Shown here: piece by piece, positions 5,718 to 5,746 of the stretch
Layout: the number at the start of each line of letters is the position of its first letter
Position numbering within the stretch: position 1 is the stretch's first letter
Source: an uncultured Rhodospirillales bacterium
GTDB taxonomy: Bacteria; Pseudomonadota; Alphaproteobacteria; Acetobacterales; Acetobacteraceae
NCBI GenBank assembly: GCA_903904805.1
Contig: CAIVDX010000566.1
Coordinates: 1-5,746, forward strand
Reading direction: 5' to 3'
Length of the DNA: 5,746 nt
Program-made: the position numbers and the translations under genes
Notes under the pieces: generated by a model
What the model saw: the letters and a program-made list of their open reading frames with translations, nothing else
Told to the model about the DNA's origin: nothing
Database searches by the model: none

Positions 5718-5746
5718 TTTGTTCTTTCTTGAAAGAAAGAACCAAA
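5718..5746. repeat. Second A/T inverted repeat, running to the window edge
   Basis: TTTGTTCTTTC (5718-5728) pairs with GAAAGAA-C-CAAA (5735-5746), with one bulged C (5742) and a TTGAAA loop. A shorter register, TTCTTTC-TT-GAAAGAA (5722-5737), is also possible. The arm may continue beyond the window, so its full size is unknown. It lies 3 nt after the preceding hairpin and has the same T-rich/A-rich style, suggesting a tandem terminator or a repeat cluster. Confidence 0.5.

Overview
The window is a dense, very GC-rich (roughly 70%) bacterial chromosome segment with every recognised gene on the + strand. Gene content (Ppx/GppA next to RlmE, GuaB near an RsmB-type methyltransferase), strong preference for C/G-ending codons, and the run of A/T hairpins at the right edge suggest an alphaproteobacterium, most likely of the Acetobacteraceae. 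The family-level call rests partly on remembering similar T-rich/A-rich hairpin spacers from that family, so it is inference.

Layout: (1) 2-754, the 3' part of a Ppx/GppA phosphatase gene, followed after 3 nt by rlmE (758-1441), the 23S rRNA 2'-O-methyltransferase. (2) A 207-nt intergenic region. Its left half (1453-1551) is an imperfect inverted repeat with internally palindromic arms; its right half (1584-1647) can fold into two mutually exclusive structures just before the guaB start. (3) A tightly packed four-gene run: guaB (1649-3142), a type II (L-2-) haloacid dehalogenase (3146-3808), an RsmB/NOP-family rRNA m5C methyltransferase (3805-5118) and a GNAT acetyltransferase (5115-5675). 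The gaps are 3 nt, then a 4-nt GTGA overlap, then a 4-nt ATGA overlap, so these four are very probably one translationally coupled operon. (4) 5676-5746, an abrupt drop to about 25% GC with consecutive A/T hairpins, a likely operon-end terminator or repeat cluster.

Functionally this is mostly housekeeping: rRNA modification (RlmE, RsmB), guanine nucleotide synthesis (GuaB) and a phosphatase of the polyP/pppGpp-hydrolysing family. The dehalogenase and acetyltransferase are accessory passengers in the guaB operon. I see no mobile element, CRISPR array, defence system, tRNA or rRNA gene. The most interesting signals are non-coding or translational: the switch-like guaB leader, the palindromic element after rlmE, and a C8 slippery tract at the rsmB/GNAT overlap where a -1 slip would fuse the two proteins.
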